From assembly GCA_030706735.1 (NCBI GenBank), contig JAUZNZ010000019.1, forward strand, positions 30,483 through 94,482: 64,000 nucleotides of DNA. Reading direction: 5' to 3'. The notes below the pieces were generated by a model that worked only from the letters and a program-made list of their open reading frames with translations, had not been told where the DNA came from and did no database searches. Position numbers and translations under genes: made by a program. This DNA comes from Bacteroidota bacterium. GTDB taxonomy: Bacteria > Bacteroidota > Bacteroidia > Chitinophagales > Chitinophagaceae. Of the stretch, positions 37,631-48,128 are shown one piece after another (position 1 is the first letter of the stretch; every line of letters begins with the position of its first letter).

Positions 37631-38299
37631 TCACAGGATGTCCTTTTCCTGGATCAGGCTATTGCGCAGGGCGAATACGACCACGCCTGCGGTATTGCGA
37701 ACATTCATTTTCTCCAGGATACGGGTGCGGTAGCCTTCGACGGTGCGTTTGCTGAGGAAGAGCTTCTCCCCGATCTCCTGCGCCGTATTCTGCTGGCAGA
37801 TGAGCCGGATGATCTCCGTCTCCCTATCGGTGAATTTGGCGGTGGCGGGCTTCCGGTGCATGTCGAATTTGCTGTTCACGATCAGCGAGGCAAGCCGGGC
37901 GGTTGTATGCCGGCAGTAGAAGATATTCCCTTCATGAACGGTGAAAATGGCCTCAAGAATTTCCTGTTTGTCCGCGTTCTTCAGGAGATAGCCCCTGGCG
38001 CCGGCCTCCAGCATATCGACGATGAGATTTTCCTCTTCGAACATGGACAATGCAATGATCAGCAATCGGGGATTTTCCTGGAGCATCATCCTGGCGGCGG
38101 CTATACCGTCCAGTCGGGGCATCTTGATGTCGATGAGCGCCATGTCAGGCTTGCTTTCTCTGACCAGCTCGATGAGTTCCCTGCCGTCGCCGGCCTGACC
38201 TACCAGGGAGATCGTCTCCTGCTTCGAGAGCATCAGCGCGAGGCCGTCCCGGAAGATCTCGTGATCGTCGGCAATCACCAGTCGAATCATTTTTTGCAT
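37631..38299 (-). CDS. LuxR/NarL family response regulator
   Basis: RLVIADDHEIFRDGL receiver; TDRETEIIRLICQQNTAQEIGEKLFLSKRTVEGYR HTH. Confidence 0.94.
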   Translation of the reverse strand: MQKMIRLVIADDHEIFRDGLALMLSKQETISLVGQAGDGRELIELVRESKPDMALIDIKMPRLDGIAAARMMLQENPRLLIIALSMFEEENLIVDMLEAGARGYLLKNADKQEILEAIFTVHEGNIFYCRHTTARLASLIVNSKFDMHRKPATAKFTDRETEIIRLICQQNTAQEIGEKLFLSKRTVEGYRTRILEKMNVRNTAGVVVFALRNSLIQEKDIL

Positions 38300-38333
38300 A
38301 TAGGACAGGGGAATGGTAGCGATCAAAAATAGA

Positions 38334-39080
38334 TCAACTGACCGGGATTTTAATAAAATAATTGGTGCCGGCGCCGGGTTTCGACTCCAATGACAGGACG
38401 CCGTTGAGTATTTCGCAACGGCTTGCCAGGCTCTTCAGCCCCAGTCCATTGGTGCGGCTCAACTCCCTTTCCTTGTCGAAACCGCGGCCGTCGTCCTTGG
38501 TGAGGAACAGCAGGTTGCCCCCCTCCTCGCTCATGCCGATCTGCAGGGTTTTTGCACCGGCATGCTTGATGGTATTGTGAACGATCTCCTGGATCATCCG
38601 GAAGATATGGATCTCCTTTTCGTTCGGCACGCGGATCTCCTTGACCACGAAGAGTTGAATGTCGATGTTCTTTTTCAGGTTCATCTGGCTGACGAACTCG
38701 CGGATGGCTTCAACGAGCCCCTTCCTCTCAAGGGTATTGGGGAGTAGATCGTAGGAAATGCGCCGGAGGCTGCCGATGATCTCGTCGAGGTACCTGCTTG
38801 TTTTTTCCAGGACCTCCCGGTCTCCGGCATCGGGGATCTCGACGCTGCTGATATTCAGCTTTACGGCGGAAAGCAGGGGGCCGAGGCTGTCGTGCAGGTC
38901 ACCGGCGATGCGTTTTCGCTCGTTCTCGCGGATCGTGATCTCCGCAAAGATCCTTTCGCGCTGAAGTCGCATATACCGGCGATGATACCGGATGATGGAA
39001 ACGAAGAAATAGATAATTATTATCGAAATAACTATGGACAGAAGAATAGTGATATTCAGAACCTTGTTTTCCATCTGCAC
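38334..39080 (-). CDS. sensor histidine kinase (HisKA_3 type)
   Basis: ERKRIAGDLHDSLGPLLSAVKLNI; HATPase DDGRGFD, NGLGLKSLASRCEIL. Confidence 0.93.
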   Translation of the reverse strand: MQMENKVLNITILLSIVISIIIIYFFVSIIRYHRRYMRLQRERIFAEITIRENERKRIAGDLHDSLGPLLSAVKLNISSVEIPDAGDREVLEKTSRYLDEIIGSLRRISYDLLPNTLERKGLVEAIREFVSQMNLKKNIDIQLFVVKEIRVPNEKEIHIFRMIQEIVHNTIKHAGAKTLQIGMSEEGGNLLFLTKDDGRGFDKERELSRTNGLGLKSLASRCEILNGVLSLESKPGAGTNYFIKIPVS

Positions 39081-39125
39081 GGCTAAGTTAGTTACTATTC
39101 CTCACTTGGTTGGTCATGGAAAAGG

Positions 39126-39779
39126 CTATTTAAGTGTGAATTTGACGCGCGCCGGGATCAGCAGGAAGGCGATCGCATAAATACTGTTCGTGCCCGCGTT
39201 GATATACGCCATGAGGAATACAAACGTCGTGCTCAACGAGGATTTGTTGTACCTGCTAACCTGGTAGGCCCAATAGTCAAGGATCATGAAAACGAAGTAG
39301 ATCAGAAAACCGATGCAGATCAGGAATTTTGGATTCCGGATCAGGCTGCGATTGTCATGCGTGATCATGAAGTTGATATTATTGATGCTCATCAGCACGA
39401 TCAGGAAAAAATACAGGCAACGGAAATAAGGGCTGAAATCCGAGAGATGCCCGAAAACGAAATATTCCCCGACCCAAACCAGGCTGACCAGGCCTACGAG
39501 GGTCCAGAATAGATTCGCTCTCTGCTTCAACAGACCCCAGACATGAAATTGCCAGGCGATCATGATCCATTCAATCAGGATATAAATATTCACTACGAAG
39601 CCATTCTGCCGGTGAAAACCCTTGATCAGGATGAAACTGACGACCTCCGTCACGAAGCCGATCACGAGCAAAAAGAAAAAGGGCCGGTACCTGTTATCGA
39701 TGCGAGGCCAGCGCACCAGCCCCGCAACGATTGGTAACAGTATGAATTGACTCAGTAGAAATATACCTATTGATCTCAT
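39126..39779 (-). CDS. hypothetical multi-TM membrane protein
   Basis: About 7 TM segments; internal ATG start at 39779. Confidence 0.6.
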   Translation of the reverse strand: MRSIGIFLLSQFILLPIVAGLVRWPRIDNRYRPFFFLLVIGFVTEVVSFILIKGFHRQNGFVVNIYILIEWIMIAWQFHVWGLLKQRANLFWTLVGLVSLVWVGEYFVFGHLSDFSPYFRCLYFFLIVLMSINNINFMITHDNRSLIRNPKFLICIGFLIYFVFMILDYWAYQVSRYNKSSLSTTFVFLMAYINAGTNSIYAIAFLLIPARVKFTLK

Positions 39780-39796
39780 GTGTGATTTGATGTGGG

Positions 39797-40369
39797 CTAA
39801 TTGCCACCGAGCCCGCTCCCCCCATTGTCGCAAACGGTGGGACAGAACTGACCTTGCTCGATCGTGTTCCCGCTTCCGCTCTCCAGGACAAGCGCCTTCG
39901 GTGACGAAACGCCCGGCACCTGCTTGTCTTTCTCCTGAGCGGCCAGTGGCGTGATCATGTCATTCCCATCCTTGTCATAGGGCACCAGGATCATGCGCAC
40001 TTTTCCTCCATTCAGGCCGTAATAGATCCGAACGCCTGCCGCAGGCCGCCCGGCGGAATCCTTTTGTTGCAGAAGGATCGCGATGGCGTCGCAGTTGAAC
40101 GATTCAGCCTTGCCGAACCACATCGAATCATTCATTTTCGGGCACTGCTTGTGAAGGCTGTCGATCCCCGACCGGAACGCTGCCGTATAGCGGACAGCCT
40201 GGCCGATGGGAAGAAGGTGGGGCTTGACGCTATCGTAATTGATATCGTGGAGCCCGGCGCCGTCCTCTTTCTGGTCAGGCTTACAGCCGGAGAGCACCGT
40301 CAGGGCAGAAAGGGTCAACCCCGCCAGGGCAGTGAAAATGAGTGTTCTGGAGTTCAGGTAGTTATTCAT
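39797..40369 (-). CDS. hypothetical lipoprotein
   Basis: Lipobox TVLSGCKPD; C-terminal FCPTVCDNGGSGLGGN tail. Confidence 0.6.
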   Translation of the reverse strand: MNNYLNSRTLIFTALAGLTLSALTVLSGCKPDQKEDGAGLHDINYDSVKPHLLPIGQAVRYTAAFRSGIDSLHKQCPKMNDSMWFGKAESFNCDAIAILLQQKDSAGRPAAGVRIYYGLNGGKVRMILVPYDKDGNDMITPLAAQEKDKQVPGVSSPKALVLESGSGNTIEQGQFCPTVCDNGGSGLGGN

Positions 40370-40674
40370 GACAATTGTGTTTGGTGGCTATTATATGCGC
40401 GGCAAATTACGCTTTCCCGAGAAATGCCGATACAGTGGATGCACCCGAAAGATTGCGTAGAACTACCTGCCTTTTTGCGTGTTTCTGCTCTAGGCGCCGG
40501 ATGTTCGGTGCGCCAACTTTGCTCTCATCCCTGCGGACCGGGACCTCCAAACCCCCTAACCGTGGAAAACAGGGATAATTTGCAAGTAGCAGCAGGAACG
40601 ATCAGGTACCATTAACCATTAAACATTGTTGTGACGCATGACGCCGGAGCCGCCCGACGCCGGCTGCTGCTTTG

Positions 40675-41079
40675 CTATTCCTCTCCGCGAACCTTCCGGC
40701 GGGCCTGTTTGATCTCGCTGCTCCGCCGCTTGCTGTCGATCCGCTTTTCCTTCGAGGCACGGCTCGGCCTGGTGGGTACGCGCCGCTTTTCCTTTTTGAG
40801 GGCCTGCGCGATCAGGGCATTCATTTTCCGGATCACTTCCTGCTTGTTGGCGAGCTGGCTGCGATGGACCTGCGATCGCACCTGTAACAGGCCATCCGCA
40901 TTGATCCGGGAGGAGAGCTTGCTTTCGACAGCCGCTTTTTGCTCCGGGGTCAGCAAGGCTGAACGGCTGACGGCAAAATAGCCTTCCACCATGGTTTCCA
41001 CCTTGTTCACGTTTTGTCCCCCTTTGCCTCCGCTCCTTGCCGTGCGGAAGGTAATCTCCCCGGATATGTCTATATTCAT
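40675..41079 (-). CDS. arfB: alternative ribosome rescue factor ArfB-like peptidyl-tRNA hydrolase
   Basis: GGQ motif in RTARSGGKGGQNVNKVET; basic C-terminus. Confidence 0.92.
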   Translation of the reverse strand: MNIDISGEITFRTARSGGKGGQNVNKVETMVEGYFAVSRSALLTPEQKAAVESKLSSRINADGLLQVRSQVHRSQLANKQEVIRKMNALIAQALKKEKRRVPTRPSRASKEKRIDSKRRSSEIKQARRKVRGEE

Positions 41080-41185
41080 GGCTTGATCGTATGCGGATCG
41101 CGATCGGTTCCGCGTTCCCCTGGTCTGACAATTGCCGCCGTATAAAGGTAAACATCATTTTTTCACTTTGCCAGGGCTCTACTGC

Positions 41186-43786
41186 ATGTTCAGGAAATTC
41201 GTAGGGAAATGCTTTCCCCACCTTGTTGCGTTTTTCATCTTTCTCGTCGCGGCGGTGCTTTATTGCCGGCCCGTATTCGAGAATAAGGTACTTTACCAGG
41301 AGGATGTGGTTCAATGGCAGGCTATGGCCCACAACTCATTTGCCTACAAAGCCGCTCACGGCCATTTCCCTCTTTGGACAAACAGCATGTTCTCCGGCAT
41401 GCCGGCCTATATGATCGCCATGGATGCCCGGGCCCCCGTGCTGGGCGCGACCTTTTATGATCTGCTCACCCTGCGCCTGAAAAAGCCCGCCGGTTTTTTT
41501 TTCCTGGCCTGCCTTTGCTTATATTTCCTGTGCCTGGTGCTGAAGATCAATCCATACATCGGCATCATCGGAGGCCTCGCTTATTCCTACGCCACCTACA
41601 ACCCGGTGATCGTCGCCGCGGGGCATGATACCAAGATGCAATGCATCGCGCTGATCCCGGCGCTGATCGGGTCGCTGATCCTGATCTATGAAAAAAAATA
41701 CTGGCAGGGTGCAGCGCTTACGGCTCTGTTCACGGCGGTAATGATTTCCATCAATCATGTCCAGATCATCTATTATTGCCTGATCGTTGCCGTGATCATG
41801 ACCGTTGGCTACGCCATCCGCTGGGTCCGGAGCAGGGATTATCGTCATTTGCTGATGGCTCTTGCCATCGCCGCCGGGTCGGCGTTGACGGGGATATTGA
41901 GCAACGCGGTCACCCTTTTTACGACCTATGATGCGTCACGGGAGACCACCCGCGGCGGCAGCGATCTGAGCGCCACCTCGCCGGGCGATTATACGGAAAA
42001 TGGCTTCGGGACGAACCTGGCATTCGCCTTCAGCATGTACCGGACCGAGATCTTTGTCCTTTGGGTGCCGGAAATGTTCGGGGGCAGCACCAACCCGGAC
42101 GTCCCGGCCAGGGATTCGAGAGCGGCCAGGCTGCTGCATAAGATGCCCGCCGATCTGGCCGGCTCATTACGGGAAGACTTGTCCTACTATTGGGGCGGCC
42201 TCGGCAATATGGTCGGCGGGCCGCCCTATGCAGGGGCGATCATTTGCCTGCTTGCCGTGCTGGGTTTCTTCCTGTTGGATGGCCGTCACAAATGGTGGAT
42301 CCTGGGAGGCCTGGTACTTTGCATCCTGATGAGCTGGGGCAGCTATTTTTCCGCATTCAACGGGTTCTTGCTGAAGTTCCTACCGATGTACAATAAATTC
42401 AGGGCGCCCAGCATGATCATCGTGATGCCCGTGTTCCTGCTCGTGTTGCTGGCCGTTCTTACGCTCCAAAAAATAGTCGGGGCAGACAAGGTTCCCTCGC
42501 TTTGGGAGAAAACCGCTCTCTGGGCAAGGTACAAACAGGGGATCCTCCTGACGGCGGGGGTATTCGTGCTGCTGCTTTGGATCTGTTCCCATGCTGATTA
42601 TTCCGCGGCGGGTGACAGCCGCATCATGCAGGTGGCGGGAACCCCCAGGCCGGCCGCCTCCGGACAGGCAAGCGACTTCATTCACGCATTAAGAGAAGAC
42701 CGCCATTCGATCTTTTTCAATAGTCTCGTTCGCTCCCTTGCCTTTACGGCGATCGGCGCCTTGTTGATCGGCCTGCAAATCCGGCGGCGGTTGCGGCCGG
42801 CCTTATTTCTTGCCGCCTTAGGCCTGCTTTGTTTCGTCGATGTGATGGATATGGACCTCCACTACCTTAACCACCGGCAATACCAGGAACAAGCCACGTA
42901 CAGCGCGAATTTCTCGCCGACCCCGGCCGACCGCCAGATCCTCCTGGACACGGGTTATTATCGGGTCTTCGACCTTCGGGACAGTGGGTTGAATACGTTG
43001 AGCTACGGGGCCATGACCGCTTATTTCCACCACTCGATCGGCGGCTATCATGCCGCGAAACTGAAGATCTACGAAGACCTCATCGATCGGCAGCTCTATA
43101 ACTTCCCCGATTGCCGTCCGGTCATTGATATGTTAAATACGAAATACATCATTTGGCCCACGAGGTCGGGCCCGGATTCGGTAGAGTTGAACCGGCACGC
43201 GCTTGGACCGGCCTGGTTTGTGAACGACCTTCGCTTCGAAGATTCAGCCGGTCAGGTGATGAACGCCCTCACCCGTCTTCGCCCGCATGATACCGCCGTC
43301 TTGTTTGGATCGGATCGTTCGCAGATCGCGAAGGGGATTGCCGGCATGGCGGCCCTTGCGGACCCGGCCGCTCCGGCGATGGTGGCTACGCTGGCGGCCT
43401 ACCGGCCCGGCATGGCCTCGGATTTCAGCAAGCCCGGGAAAGCCGACTCGATCCGGTTGGTGAAGAACGATAATGATGAGATCACCTATTTGTCGGAGTC
43501 GGGAAGCCCCCGATTTGCGGTATTCAGCGAGGTGTTTTATTCCCGTGGCTGGCGTGCCTGGATCGATGAGCGGGAAGTACCGATCTTTCGTACGAACTAT
43601 GTACTTCGCGGGCTGGTCGTTCCGTCCGGCCATCATGTGATCCGATTTGTCTTTCACCCTCAAAGCTATTATCTCGGCAGGCAGGTACAGTGGATGGCCA
43701 GCCTGATCCTGTTATTACTACTTTTCGGCGCCATCCTGGCTACCGCACAGGACGCCGGTTTATTTCGCGGGCCGCCGTACCTTTAG
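41186..43786 (+). CDS. YfhO family membrane protein
   Basis: Large multi-TM protein; FWTNSMFSGMPAYMI-like N-terminus, periplasmic SRGWRAWIDEREVPIFRTNYVLRGLVVPSGHHVIRFVF. Confidence 0.85.
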   Translation: MFRKFVGKCFPHLVAFFIFLVAAVLYCRPVFENKVLYQEDVVQWQAMAHNSFAYKAAHGHFPLWTNSMFSGMPAYMIAMDARAPVLGATFYDLLTLRLKKPAGFFFLACLCLYFLCLVLKINPYIGIIGGLAYSYATYNPVIVAAGHDTKMQCIALIPALIGSLILIYEKKYWQGAALTALFTAVMISINHVQIIYYCLIVAVIMTVGYAIRWVRSRDYRHLLMALAIAAGSALTGILSNAVTLFTTYDASRETTRGGSDLSATSPGDYTENGFGTNLAFAFSMYRTEIFVLWVPEMFGGSTNPDVPARDSRAARLLHKMPADLAGSLREDLSYYWGGLGNMVGGPPYAGAIICLLAVLGFFLLDGRHKWWILGGLVLCILMSWGSYFSAFNGFLLKFLPMYNKFRAPSMIIVMPVFLLVLLAVLTLQKIVGADKVPSLWEKTALWARYKQGILLTAGVFVLLLWICSHADYSAAGDSRIMQVAGTPRPAASGQASDFIHALREDRHSIFFNSLVRSLAFTAIGALLIGLQIRRRLRPALFLAALGLLCFVDVMDMDLHYLNHRQYQEQATYSANFSPTPADRQILLDTGYYRVFDLRDSGLNTLSYGAMTAYFHHSIGGYHAAKLKIYEDLIDRQLYNFPDCRPVIDMLNTKYIIWPTRSGPDSVELNRHALGPAWFVNDLRFEDSAGQVMNALTRLRPHDTAVLFGSDRSQIAKGIAGMAALADPAAPAMVATLAAYRPGMASDFSKPGKADSIRLVKNDNDEITYLSESGSPRFAVFSEVFYSRGWRAWIDEREVPIFRTNYVLRGLVVPSGHHVIRFVFHPQSYYLGRQVQWMASLILLLLLFGAILATAQDAGLFRGPPYL

Positions 43787-43789
43787 GTC

Positions 43790-44242
43790 ATGCGGGCAGT
43801 CATACAACGCGTAAGCAAGGCATCGGTCACCATCGGGGGGCGGGTGAAGGCGTCGATCGGTTGCGGTCTCCTGGTGCTGCTCGGCATCGAAGAAGCGGAT
43901 GGCGAGGAGGATATCGAGTGGCTGAGCAACAAGATCGTGCAGTTACGCATCTTCAACGATGACTCGGGGGTCATGAATAGTTCGCTGAAAGATAAGGGCG
44001 GCGAGCTCTTGCTCGTGAGCCAGTTCACGCTGCACGCCTCCACTAAAAAAGGCAACCGGCCTTCGTACATACGCGCGGCGGGCGCCGAGCTGGCGATTCC
44101 CCGGTATGAACAAACGATCCGGCGCCTGGGCGCCGCACTTGGACGGCCTGTTCAGACGGGGGAGTTTGGCGCCGATATGAAAGTAGAACTCCTAAACGAC
44201 GGACCGGTCACTATCCTGATCGATACAAAAAACAGAGAATAA
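43790..44242 (+). CDS. dtd: D-aminoacyl-tRNA deacylase
   Basis: MRAVIQRVSKASVTIGG, LLLVSQFTLHASTKKGNRPSY, MKVELLNDGPVTILIDT. Confidence 0.96.
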   Translation: MRAVIQRVSKASVTIGGRVKASIGCGLLVLLGIEEADGEEDIEWLSNKIVQLRIFNDDSGVMNSSLKDKGGELLLVSQFTLHASTKKGNRPSYIRAAGAELAIPRYEQTIRRLGAALGRPVQTGEFGADMKVELLNDGPVTILIDTKNRE

Positions 44243-44246
44243 GCAT

Positions 44247-45086
44247 ATGAAGATCTATCAAGTGGATGCTTTTGCCAAAGAGCTTTTTCAGGGCAACCCC
44301 GCTGCCGTCGTCCCATTGAAGGCCTGGCTTCCCGATGCATTGATGCAAAATATCGCGATGGAGACCAACCTGGCGGACACGGCTTTTTTGGTTCCCTCCC
44401 GGGACGGATATGAAATACGCTGGTTCACCCCGGCCGTCGAGGTGGACCTTTGCGGTCACGCGACGCTTGCGTCCGGCCATGTCTTATTCGAGCACCTTGG
44501 TTTTGCGGGAGACTCGGTCGTTTTCTATTCGCGCCGGAGCGGAGAGCTTCGGGTGTCAAGGGAGCCGGGCGGCGACGGAGGAATGAGGCTGTCCCTGGAC
44601 CTGCCTGTGAATCAGCCGCGGGAAGTGGAGGGGATGGCGAGCGTATTTGAGGGTCTGCGGATCGCGCCCCGGACCTTGTTCAAGGGTGCGTTCGATTATA
44701 TGGTGGTGCTGGACAGCCGGCAGGAGGTGCAGGCTCTGGAGCCGGACTTCAAGATACTGGCTGCTGCGCCGGGCAGAGGGGTGGTGGCTACGGCAAGGGG
44801 CGGAGCTGGGGACGAAGACCGGGCCGATTTTGTGTCACGTTGTTTTTTTCCGCGGTCGGGCATCGATGAGGACCCGGTTACGGGGTCGGCCCATACGATG
44901 CTGGTGCCTTATTGGGCGGGCTTGCTGGGGAAGACCCGGTTGTCGGCCGTACAGCTCTCGCGGCGGCGTGGCTACCTGGACTGTCTGTTGGCTGGCGATC
45001 GCGTACGGATGAGTGGGTATGCGAAAACCTTTCTGACGGGAGAGCTCTGTTTGCCGGAGATGGGGGAACAAAAAAGCCGCCTTTAG
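44247..45086 (+). CDS. PhzF family protein
   Basis: YQVDAFAKELFQGNPAAVVPL, VDLCGHATLASGHVLF, DEDPVTGSAHTMLVPYW. Confidence 0.94.
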   Translation: MKIYQVDAFAKELFQGNPAAVVPLKAWLPDALMQNIAMETNLADTAFLVPSRDGYEIRWFTPAVEVDLCGHATLASGHVLFEHLGFAGDSVVFYSRRSGELRVSREPGGDGGMRLSLDLPVNQPREVEGMASVFEGLRIAPRTLFKGAFDYMVVLDSRQEVQALEPDFKILAAAPGRGVVATARGGAGDEDRADFVSRCFFPRSGIDEDPVTGSAHTMLVPYWAGLLGKTRLSAVQLSRRRGYLDCLLAGDRVRMSGYAKTFLTGELCLPEMGEQKSRL

Positions 45087-45448
45087 ATTGTCAGTTCGCG
45101 GGAGACGCCATCCCAAAGCGTAAAATATTTCACTCCGAAGGACGCGATCACGGCGCGGGCCGCATGCGACAATTCACCGAACACCTCGAAACGGCTGATC
45201 TCGGAAATTTCCAGCAATTCCTCCAATTGTGCGCTCACGTCCCAAAGATGCTGCAACAAGGCTTCAGAGTCGGCAAATACTTCCGTCAGGTGCCACTTGC
45301 GCTCTCCCTCATGAAAGAACCATTGGCATTGCAAGGTGCGGGGTTCGTCCCTGCGCACGATCATGTTCATCTCCCGGGCAAGCCGCTTGAAATCGAGCAG
45401 TCGTCCGGGAGTCACGATCAATTCAACGGTAAATTTTACAGTTGCCAC
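45083..45448 (-). CDS. hypothetical protein, antibiotic-biosynthesis-monooxygenase-like fold
   Basis: KFTVELIVTPGRLLDFKRLAREM; ferredoxin-like length. Confidence 0.5.
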   Translation of the reverse strand: MATVKFTVELIVTPGRLLDFKRLAREMNMIVRRDEPRTLQCQWFFHEGERKWHLTEVFADSEALLQHLWDVSAQLEELLEISEISRFEVFGELSHAARAVIASFGVKYFTLWDGVSRELTI

Positions 45449-45599
45449 AAGCAGATCGTTTAACGTGAAGAAATGCGAATTTGAAAAGGGGACGTTAACC
45501 TAATTTATGAAATCTTTATGGGGAATACAAATTTGCCTCATTTTGCCCATGAGATAGTATAAATCAGTATATTGGCATGGGACAAACTACCCGACCCCC

Positions 45600-45950
45600 A
45601 TGGGAAGCTCATCGTTAATCGTTCTCTTATTAGCCGGTCTCGCCTTTTCAGCCGGCGGCATCGCCGTTGCGCGCTTGTTCGTCAAGGGAACCAGGAATCC
45701 GCAGAAGGGGCAGCCTTACGAATGCGGGGTTCCCACGGAAGGCTCTCCCTGGAACCAATTCAATGTCGGCTATTATTTATACGCTCTCATTTTTCTCATC
45801 TTCGATGTGGAATTGATCTTCCTTTATCCCTGGGCCGTGGTGGTCAAGCGGGTGGGGATGGCGGCCCTGGCCGAGATCATCGTCTTCCTGTTTGTCCTGT
45901 ACATGGGATTCCTGTACGCACACAAAAAAGGAGCATTGAAATGGATGTAA
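45600..45950 (+). CDS. nuoA: NADH-quinone oxidoreductase subunit A
   Basis: [41 protein letters not shown]. Confidence 0.95.
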   Translation: MGSSSLIVLLLAGLAFSAGGIAVARLFVKGTRNPQKGQPYECGVPTEGSPWNQFNVGYYLYALIFLIFDVELIFLYPWAVVVKRVGMAALAEIIVFLFVLYMGFLYAHKKGALKWM

Positions 45951-46483
45951 CCCATCAAGATCAGGCGCCGGCATCGTTCCCCGGGGGTGTGCATCCCACG
46001 GCGGGAGGGGGTATCCTGGTTACCAAACTGGACGAGGTGATCAACTGGGCCCGATCCAATTCGTTATGGCCGCTGGTATTCGGCACCAGCTGCTGCGCCA
46101 TCGAAATGATGTCCACGGCCTCCGCGAAGTACGATTGGTCGCGCTTCGGATTCGAGGTGGCCCGGGCCACGCCACGACAGGCGGATGTGATCATTATCGC
46201 GGGCACCATTGTGAACAAGATGGCGCCGGTATTGAAAAGACTATATGACCAGATGGCCGATCCCAAATACGTGATCGCCATGGGAGCCTGCGCAACCAGC
46301 GGAGGCCCCTTCTTTTATAACACCTATTCGGTCGTGAAGGGGGCAGACCATGTGATCCCGGTGGATGTCTATATCGCCGGTTGCCCGCCGCGCCCGGAGG
46401 CGCTGCTGCATGCCCTGATCACCTTGCAGGAGAAGATCAGGAGCGGAGCGACCAGGGAACAAGTGAGGGTCGAAAAGCCATGA
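45941..46483 (+). CDS. nuoB: NADH-quinone oxidoreductase subunit B
   Basis: [37 protein letters not shown]. Confidence 0.96.
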   Translation: MDVTHQDQAPASFPGGVHPTAGGGILVTKLDEVINWARSNSLWPLVFGTSCCAIEMMSTASAKYDWSRFGFEVARATPRQADVIIIAGTIVNKMAPVLKRLYDQMADPKYVIAMGACATSGGPFFYNTYSVVKGADHVIPVDVYIAGCPPRPEALLHALITLQEKIRSGATREQVRVEKP

Positions 46484-47004
46484 CAAAGGAAGAACTCAAA
46501 TCGGCACTGGAAGGCCTGATCCCCGTGGAAGGGGGGGCGGTAAGCGGAGCTGCGGCCGATGGGGACTCCCCCAAGGGTGCCGCGGCCGATGGGGCGGCGG
46601 TGTTCGAAGAGGGCGCGGAGTGGCTCACGATGAAGATCGCGTCCGGCGACTGGTCGACGTATGCACGCCTGCTGCGACATACTCCCGGCTTATCGTTCGA
46701 CTATTTGTTTTGCGTGACAGGCGTCGATTGGCGGACGCACTTCACCATGGTCTACCATCTGACCTCCACGGTCCATCGCCAGGTTCTCGTCGTCAAGGCC
46801 AGGCTCGATCACGACCATCCCGTGATCGATACGGTATCGGATATATGGCGCACCGCGGAGTTTCACGAACGGGAGGTCTATGACCTGATGGGCGTGATCT
46901 TCACCGGACACCCCGACCTGCGGCGATTATTCATGACGGACGACTGGAAGGGTTGGCCATTGCGCAAAGATTACGAGGACCCGATAAACATGATCAAATT
47001 GTAG
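46480..47004 (+). CDS. nuoC: NADH-quinone oxidoreductase subunit C
   Basis: [45 protein letters not shown]. Confidence 0.95.
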   Translation: MTKEELKSALEGLIPVEGGAVSGAAADGDSPKGAAADGAAVFEEGAEWLTMKIASGDWSTYARLLRHTPGLSFDYLFCVTGVDWRTHFTMVYHLTSTVHRQVLVVKARLDHDHPVIDTVSDIWRTAEFHEREVYDLMGVIFTGHPDLRRLFMTDDWKGWPLRKDYEDPINMIKL

Positions 47005-47011
47005 TGAGGTT

Positions 47012-48127
47012 ATGATCGAAGAATTAGCGACAACGGACGCGGGGGAGATGGTGGTCAATGTGGGACCGCAGCATCCATCGACGCATGGCGTCCTACACCT
47101 TGTCATTACCCTCCGGGGGGAGACGATCAGGAAGGTCGAACCTCATCTCGGGTACATTCATCGCAGCATAGAGAAGATGTGTGAAAGTTTGTCCTACCGT
47201 CAGTTCATCTATGTGACCAGCCGGATGGACTATCTGTCTTCCCATATCAACAACCATGCGTGCGCGCTCTGCGTCGAGAAGGGGTTGCAGGTCGAGCTGC
47301 CGGCGCGGGCAAAGGTGATCCGCGTGCTGATGGACGAACTGACGCGGCTGGCCTCTCACCAGCTTTGGTGGGGGGCGATGGCCATGGACGTGGGGGCGCT
47401 GACGCCTTTTTTCCACGCCTTCCGGGAACGCGAGGCCATCAACGATATCATGGAGGAAACCTGTGGCGCGAGGCTGACCATGAATTATATGGTGCCCGGC
47501 GGCGTCATGGCCGACCTGCACCCGAATTTTCAAAAAAGGGTAAAGGACTTCATTCACCTCTTCCGTTCCAAGATCGATGAGTACGACGAACTGGTTACGG
47601 GCAATGTGATCTTCCGGAGCAGGATGGAGGGCGTCGGCCGGCTTTCGGCTGCGGACGCCATTTCGTATGGATGTACGGGCCCAACCGCGAGAGGCAGCGG
47701 CGTCCGCTGCGATATCCGTAAGCTGGCGCCCTATGAAATATATGATCAGCTCCAATTCGAGGAGCCTTTGGAAACGGGGGGCGATTGTTTCGCACGCTAC
47801 CTGGTTCGCATGCGGGAAATGCGCCAGTCGCTTTCGATCATCGAGCAACTGATCGACAATATCCCCCAGGGAGACTTCCAGGCAAAGACAAAGGCGGTAT
47901 TGAAACTGCCCAAAGGAGAGTTTTATTCCCGGGTAGAAACGGCGCGCGGAGAGTTCGGCGTCTATATTATCAGCGAAGGGGGGATGACGCCCTACCGGAT
48001 CAAGTTCCGGTCGCCGGGCTTTTCCAACCTTTCCGCGCTTGATCATATGGCGAGAGGATATAAGATCGGCGACCTGGTGGCGATCATGGGAACGCTGGAT
48101 CTGGTGATACCCGATATCGACCGATAA
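47012..48127 (+). CDS. nuoD: NADH-quinone oxidoreductase subunit D
   Basis: NVGPQHPSTHGVLHLVITL, PGGVMADLHP, C-terminal GTLDLVIPDIDR. Confidence 0.97.
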   Translation: MIEELATTDAGEMVVNVGPQHPSTHGVLHLVITLRGETIRKVEPHLGYIHRSIEKMCESLSYRQFIYVTSRMDYLSSHINNHACALCVEKGLQVELPARAKVIRVLMDELTRLASHQLWWGAMAMDVGALTPFFHAFREREAINDIMEETCGARLTMNYMVPGGVMADLHPNFQKRVKDFIHLFRSKIDEYDELVTGNVIFRSRMEGVGRLSAADAISYGCTGPTARGSGVRCDIRKLAPYEIYDQLQFEEPLETGGDCFARYLVRMREMRQSLSIIEQLIDNIPQGDFQAKTKAVLKLPKGEFYSRVETARGEFGVYIISEGGMTPYRIKFRSPGFSNLSALDHMARGYKIGDLVAIMGTLDLVIPDIDR

Positions 48128-48128
48128 C

